Below the pieces are notes generated by a model. It saw nothing but the letters and a program-made list of their open reading frames with translations. It made no database searches and was not told where the DNA came from. This document shows, piece by piece, positions 62,004 to 64,000 of a stretch of 64,000 bases of DNA (position 1 is its first letter; every line of letters begins with the position of its first letter). The stretch lies in contig JAFYMG010000003.1 in assembly GCA_017556705.1 (NCBI GenBank), forward strand, positions 17,402-81,401. The letters run 5' to 3'. The translations under genes were made by a program, and so were the position numbers. The stretch is from Paludibacteraceae bacterium (GTDB taxonomy: Bacteria; Bacteroidota; Bacteroidia; Bacteroidales; Paludibacteraceae).

Positions 62004-64000
62004 ATGAAGAAATTATCTTTATTTCTTTCTGCAATGCTCATTAGTTTGATGAGTTTTGCGGGCACGGTGACTTTTGAAATAGGTCAAGACAAGCTAGAGG
62101 GGCACAAGCAAGGTACCGCTGCCGTACTGACCAAGGATGGAGTCACATTGGACGTTTCAAAGGGCGCCTTTGGACGCGATGACAACTTCCGTGTTTATGC
62201 TGGTGATGGAATGACTATTTCCTGCGAGTATGGCAACATCACCGGCGTGGAAATTACTTGTACTGCTGCTGCTGGTGGTACACAGTACGGCCCAGATTTC
62301 TTTACCACCTCTGTTGGTTCTTACACCTATGCTGACAAAGTAGGTACTTGGACGGGCGACGAGGCTTCAGTGGCTTTCTCTGCTACCAAGCAAGTGCGCT
62401 TCACCAAGCTTGTAGTCACCTATGCATCATCTGATGCTAACTTTGTTAGCCAACCAATGATCACGGGTGACATTAACTTTGCGGACACGGCTAATGTAGT
62501 TATCACTGCGGATGAGGGTATGAAGATTTACTACACCCTCGACGGCACCGATCCTACGACTGCTAGCACCGAGTACACTACTCCATTCGAGGTGTATGCT
62601 ACCACTACTGTTAAGGCCATTGCTTACAACGAGACAACTGCTGCCAGCAGTATGATCTCAGAGGCTGTTTTCACCCAGGCTACCAAGGTTCCTTGCGCTG
62701 AGGCAGCAGTTATCGCATCGAATGTCAGCGGCAACAATGTAACTACCGACTTGACCTATTGCGTGAAAGGTTATGTGACAAAGGTCATCGATGAATACAA
62801 TGCTACAACAGGAAAACAACTCTTCTGGATTGCTGATAGCAAGAAGGGTGGCGAGGTGTTGTACTCATACAACAACCAAGTGCCTTGCGCCATGGAAGTG
62901 GGTATGAAGGTACGCATCGTTGGTAAACTGACCAAGTGGAACACTGGCCAAAGCATCCAACCTCAGATCGTCAACGCTCAAGTGACCGTTTTGGCACCTG
63001 CTCCTAAGGTATACACCATCACTGCTACGGCTGAGAATGGTACTGTGGAGGGCGCAGGTCAATACGAGGAAGGCACCCAGGCTACCCTTACCGCTACCCC
63101 TGCTGAGGGCTACGAGTTCGTCAACTGGACCGTGGATGGCACTGAAGTTTCTACCGAGAACCCATATACGTTCAATGTGACTGCAGACGTGGCTCTCGTT
63201 GCTAACTTCCAAGAGGCTGTAGCAGTAACAACCAAAGAGGAGAAATCTGCTTGCCCTGCTGGCACACTCGTTGACGGCAAGGTGATCCACGAATTGGAGA
63301 GTTGCACCATCGTACAAGAACAAGGCGAGTCAACTACTGCGCTCAAGTCTGTATCTCCATGGCAAGCACCAGCTAAGTCTATTATGACTATCACTCCTAA
63401 AGAGGGTGTAACTATTCAACAATACATTGTTAATACTAAGAACACTACTCTCGGTACATACATTGGCAAATCAGAGTTGACCAATGCTACTAAAACTGCT
63501 ACCAACAATGGTTTGGTAACCTTTACAGTAACCAATGGAACCGAACCTGTAGTTATGAAGTTCGTTTCTACTACTATCAAATTCTGTGAATTGACCATCA
63601 TTTACACCGTAGCAGGTGGATCTACTGACCCAGAGCCTGTGAAATATACAGTAACTGTGAAAGCTGAGAACGGTACTGTAGAAGGTGCTGGCGAGTACAT
63701 CGAGAATGCAGAGGCAACTTTGACAGCTACCCCTGCAGAGGGCTATGAGTTCGTTAATTGGACCGTTGCTGACTCTGTAGTATCTACCGAGAACCCATAT
63801 AAGTTCAATGTAACTGCTGATGTAGAGGTTGTAGCTAACTTCAATGAAGCTGCTCCTGTTACCGAGACTGTTTACTTCATCAACGCTAAGAAATGGGCGA
63901 AAGTAAATGTTTACGCTTGGACTACAGATCCTAACGCATCATGGCCAGGTGCTGCTGCTACCAAAGAGGCAGAGCAAATTGCTGGTTATGACGTATATTC
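62004..64000 (+). CDS. multidomain surface protein with starch-binding module (3' end outside window)
   Basis: Open frame of 665 codons running off the right edge. Signal peptide MKKLSLFLSAMLISLMSFAG. Order: a beta-rich N-terminal domain (to about residue 148), a chitobiase C-terminal-like domain (about 149-210, MKIYYTLDGTDPTTASTEYT), an OB-like domain (about 250-330, YCVKGYVTKVIDEY) like that of the 40 kb surface protein, a first InlB-type repeat (about 336-403), a beta domain, a second InlB-type repeat (about 547-614) and the beginning of a CBM26 starch-binding module (VYFINAKKWAKVNVYAW and WPGAAATKEAEQIAGYDVY). The repeats share TLTATPAEGYEFVNWTV exactly. A glucan-binding outer-surface or secreted protein is likely; enzymatic domain not seen so far. 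Confidence 0.85.
   Translation, partial: MKKLSLFLSAMLISLMSFAGTVTFEIGQDKLEGHKQGTAAVLTKDGVTLDVSKGAFGRDDNFRVYAGDGMTISCEYGNITGVEITCTAAAGGTQYGPDFFTTSVGSYTYADKVGTWTGDEASVAFSATKQVRFTKLVVTYASSDANFVSQPMITGDINFADTANVVITADEGMKIYYTLDGTDPTTASTEYTTPFEVYATTTVKAIAYNETTAASSMISEAVFTQATKVPCAEAAVIASNVSGNNVTTDLTYCVKGYVTKVIDEYNATTGKQLFWIADSKKGGEVLYSYNNQVPCAMEVGMKVRIVGKLTKWNTGQSIQPQIVNAQVTVLAPAPKVYTITATAENGTVEGAGQYEEGTQATLTATPAEGYEFVNWTVDGTEVSTENPYTFNVTADVALVANFQEAVAVTTKEEKSACPAGTLVDGKVIHELESCTIVQEQGESTTALKSVSPWQAPAKSIMTITPKEGVTIQQYIVNTKNTTLGTYIGKSELTNATKTATNNGLVTFTVTNGTEPVVMKFVSTTIKFCELTIIYTVAGGSTDPEPVKYTVTVKAENGTVEGAGEYIENAEATLTATPAEGYEFVNWTVADSVVSTENPYKFNVTADVEVVANFNEAAPVTETVYFINAKKWAKVNVYAWTTDPNASWPGAAATKEAEQIAGYDVY

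Overview
This window is a gene-dense piece of a Bacteroidales chromosome (phylum Bacteroidota), probably from an uncultured host-associated anaerobe. The evidence is the promoter style (TTG/TTTG, about 20 bp, then TAnnTTTG) upstream of most operons, A-rich leaders without Shine-Dalgarno motifs, a V-type ATPase in Bacteroidales gene order, the lysS-gpsA-pgi operon, fused GcvP, lipoprotein alpha-amylases and large repeat-rich surface proteins. Species-level placement is not possible by eye.

Layout. 1-5.9 kb: the end of a V-ATPase operon (A, B, D, I, K); the rotor subunit keeps the Na+ ligand set. 6-9.3 kb: a TerB-like protein, a small membrane protein and a secreted choloylglycine-hydrolase-family enzyme. 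9.3-14.1 kb (minus): DUF2851 protein and two GH13 lipoproteins. 14.4-24.8 kb (plus): gyrA, TPR protein, ruvX, def, mntP, DUF3109, cinA, AspT-type transporter, SDR, NUDIX. 24.9-29.7 kb: SDR-ALDH (minus) facing a TetR regulator and an acyl-CoA ligase (plus), with similar operator palindromes at both outer promoters. 29.9-36.6 kb: MATE exporter, lysS-gpsA-pgi (minus), fabD. 36.8-40.6 kb (minus): YbjQ protein and a large leucine-rich-repeat surface protein broken by a frameshift. 40.6-43.3 kb: an accessory region with palindromic repeats, a 35-residue ORF, a long hairpin, iteron-like repeats, an orphan small protein and a membrane methyltransferase. 43.3-55.3 kb: tyrosine phenol-lyase-like enzyme, aspS, lon, mfd, HAD phosphatase (minus), beta-CASP nuclease. 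55.4-61.7 kb (minus): tRNA-Ser(CGA), XRE regulator, a non-coding stretch, two YitT proteins, gcvP. 62 kb to the right edge: a surface protein with a starch-binding module, running out of the window.

The most unusual signal is not a gene. Spacers across the window carry short modules with constant flanks around a core of 7-16 bp that differs at almost every site yet stays self-complementary. Modules or related word repeats also sit in frame inside conserved genes (aldehyde dehydrogenase, cinA, mfd, MATE, lysS), always at predicted surface loops. I do not recognise this as a named repeat family. It is the best candidate here for an undescribed system.
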